From Methylocystis sp. (GTDB lineage: Bacteria; Pseudomonadota; Alphaproteobacteria; Rhizobiales; Beijerinckiaceae): a stretch of 5,298 nucleotides of DNA. The position numbers and the translations under genes are program-made. The notes under the pieces were generated by a model. The model did not search any database and had not been told where the DNA came from. It was given only the letters and a program-made list of their open reading frames with translations. Below are positions 4,905-5,298 of the stretch, one piece after another. Positions within the stretch are counted from its first letter, which is position 1; every line of letters starts with the position of its first letter. The stretch spans positions 1-5,298 of the forward strand of contig JALRFG010000144.1 of NCBI GenBank assembly GCA_023253795.1. Direction: 5' to 3'.

Positions 4905-5298
4905 CTTCGTCAGCCGGTCGGCATGCATCAAGCCGCCCTTCATGAACGACAGCCAACCGTGGAACTCGAGACCGTCGGGCTGCATCAGCCGTTGCGGCAG
5001 GCCGAGCAGGCGGAAGTCGCCTTGCGGGAAGAGGCCCTGGTAGGCGAGGTTGTGCACGGTGAACACGCTGCGCGCCGCGGCACCGGGGTTCATGCGCAGG
5101 TAACTGCAGGCGAGAGCGGCGTGCCAGTCGTGCGCGTGCAGGATGTCGGGCCGCCACGCGGGGTCGAGGCCGCCACCGGCGAGCTGCGCCGCAACCCAAC
5201 CGAGCAGCCCGAATCTTTGGAGGTTGTCGTCCCAGGGCTTGCCGTCCGGACCCTGGTACGGACCGCCCGCGCGCGCATAGAGCCACGGCGCATCGATG
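4881..5298 (-). CDS. glgA: Glycogen synthase GlgA, internal fragment, cut at its 3' side and by the window edge
   Basis: The minus-strand frame is open from the right edge and reads as the middle of the GT5 (glycosyltransferase family 5) catalytic domain of bacterial glycogen synthase (ADP-glucose to alpha-1,4-glucan). It contains GGPYQ, a P-W-x-D-N-x-x-R-F-G-L-L segment, RPDILHAHDWHAAL (bases around 5160-5115), VFTVHNLAYQGLFP, LGLP, LEFHGWLSFMKGGLMHADRLT. After A-D-R-L-T (T codon at 4908-4910) the expected TVSPTYAREI continuation is missing; the frame reads KGRITPEI and stops at 4881-4883. Only about 130 of the ~480-550 residues usual for GlgA are present, with the N-terminal third beyond the window and the C-terminal half absent. 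By hand count 4921-5280 is 250/360 GC (69%), against 191/360 (53%) at 4081-4440. The ATG at 5093 is internal, not the true start. It is either a broken gene or a sequence joined here artificially. Confidence 0.88.
   Translation of the reverse strand, partial: IDAPWLYARAGGPYQGPDGKPWDDNLQRFGLLGWVAAQLAGGGLDPAWRPDILHAHDWHAALACSYLRMNPGAAARSVFTVHNLAYQGLFPQGDFRLLGLPQRLMQPDGLEFHGWLSFMKGGLMHADRLTKGRITPEI

Noticed and set aside
4888..5293. Two other minus-strand open frames over the right end
   Set aside because: They are out-of-frame readings of the high-GC glgA fragment, Arg/Pro/Ala-rich with no domain; the GlgA frame explains this DNA.
1..5298. CRISPR array, insertion sequence or transposase, rRNA or integrase attachment site
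   Set aside because: No regularly spaced direct repeats, transposase-like protein, terminal inverted repeats next to a duplicated target, or rRNA sequence could be found on reading both strands.

Overview
The window looks like a chromosomal segment of an alphaproteobacterium, perhaps Hyphomicrobiales/Rhizobiales. This rests on gene content, protein style and a GC content of roughly 53-57% in the stretches I counted; I cannot name the genus. Seven genes or gene ends read as one genome. The last ~390 bases (about 4905-5298) look foreign: they are ~69% GC by hand count and carry a glycogen synthase fragment that stops abruptly.

Layout, left to right. (1) The 3' end of a Gly/Ala-rich gene of unknown function (+), closed by a good intrinsic terminator at 404-433. 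(2) On the minus strand, a TerC/YjbE-family membrane protein (447-1142), with a membrane-bound sterol desaturase/fatty acid hydroxylase-superfamily protein (1270-2076) upstream of it. (3) A 210-bp divergent control region (2077-2286) containing two perfect 9-bp inverted repeats; one would mask the ribosome binding site of the next gene. (4) On the plus strand, an SRPBCC (START-like) protein (2287-2757), then 56 bp later a stand-alone short LOV blue-light photoreceptor (2814-3263) with an intact GRNCRFLQ motif. (5) A nest of hairpins (3253-3295) between convergent genes. (6) On the minus strand, a translationally coupled pair: a cytochrome b561-type membrane protein (4061-4729) and a Tat-exported, probably lipid-anchored molybdenum oxidoreductase of the sulfite oxidase/MsrP fold (3300-4064). 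(7) A 175-bp leader/intergenic stretch, then the glgA fragment.

How the genes may work together. The cytochrome b and molybdoenzyme form a plausible periplasmic redox complex, with the cytochrome b passing quinol electrons to the molybdenum subunit or taking them from it. The LOV protein has no output domain of its own. Its co-directional SRPBCC neighbour, and the divergent desaturase-family gene sharing the same control region, make a candidate light-responsive membrane-lipid or pigment module; this is inference from gene order. The TerC protein is probably a metal-ion (Mn-type) transporter. The glgA piece may mark a recombination breakpoint or an assembly chimera.
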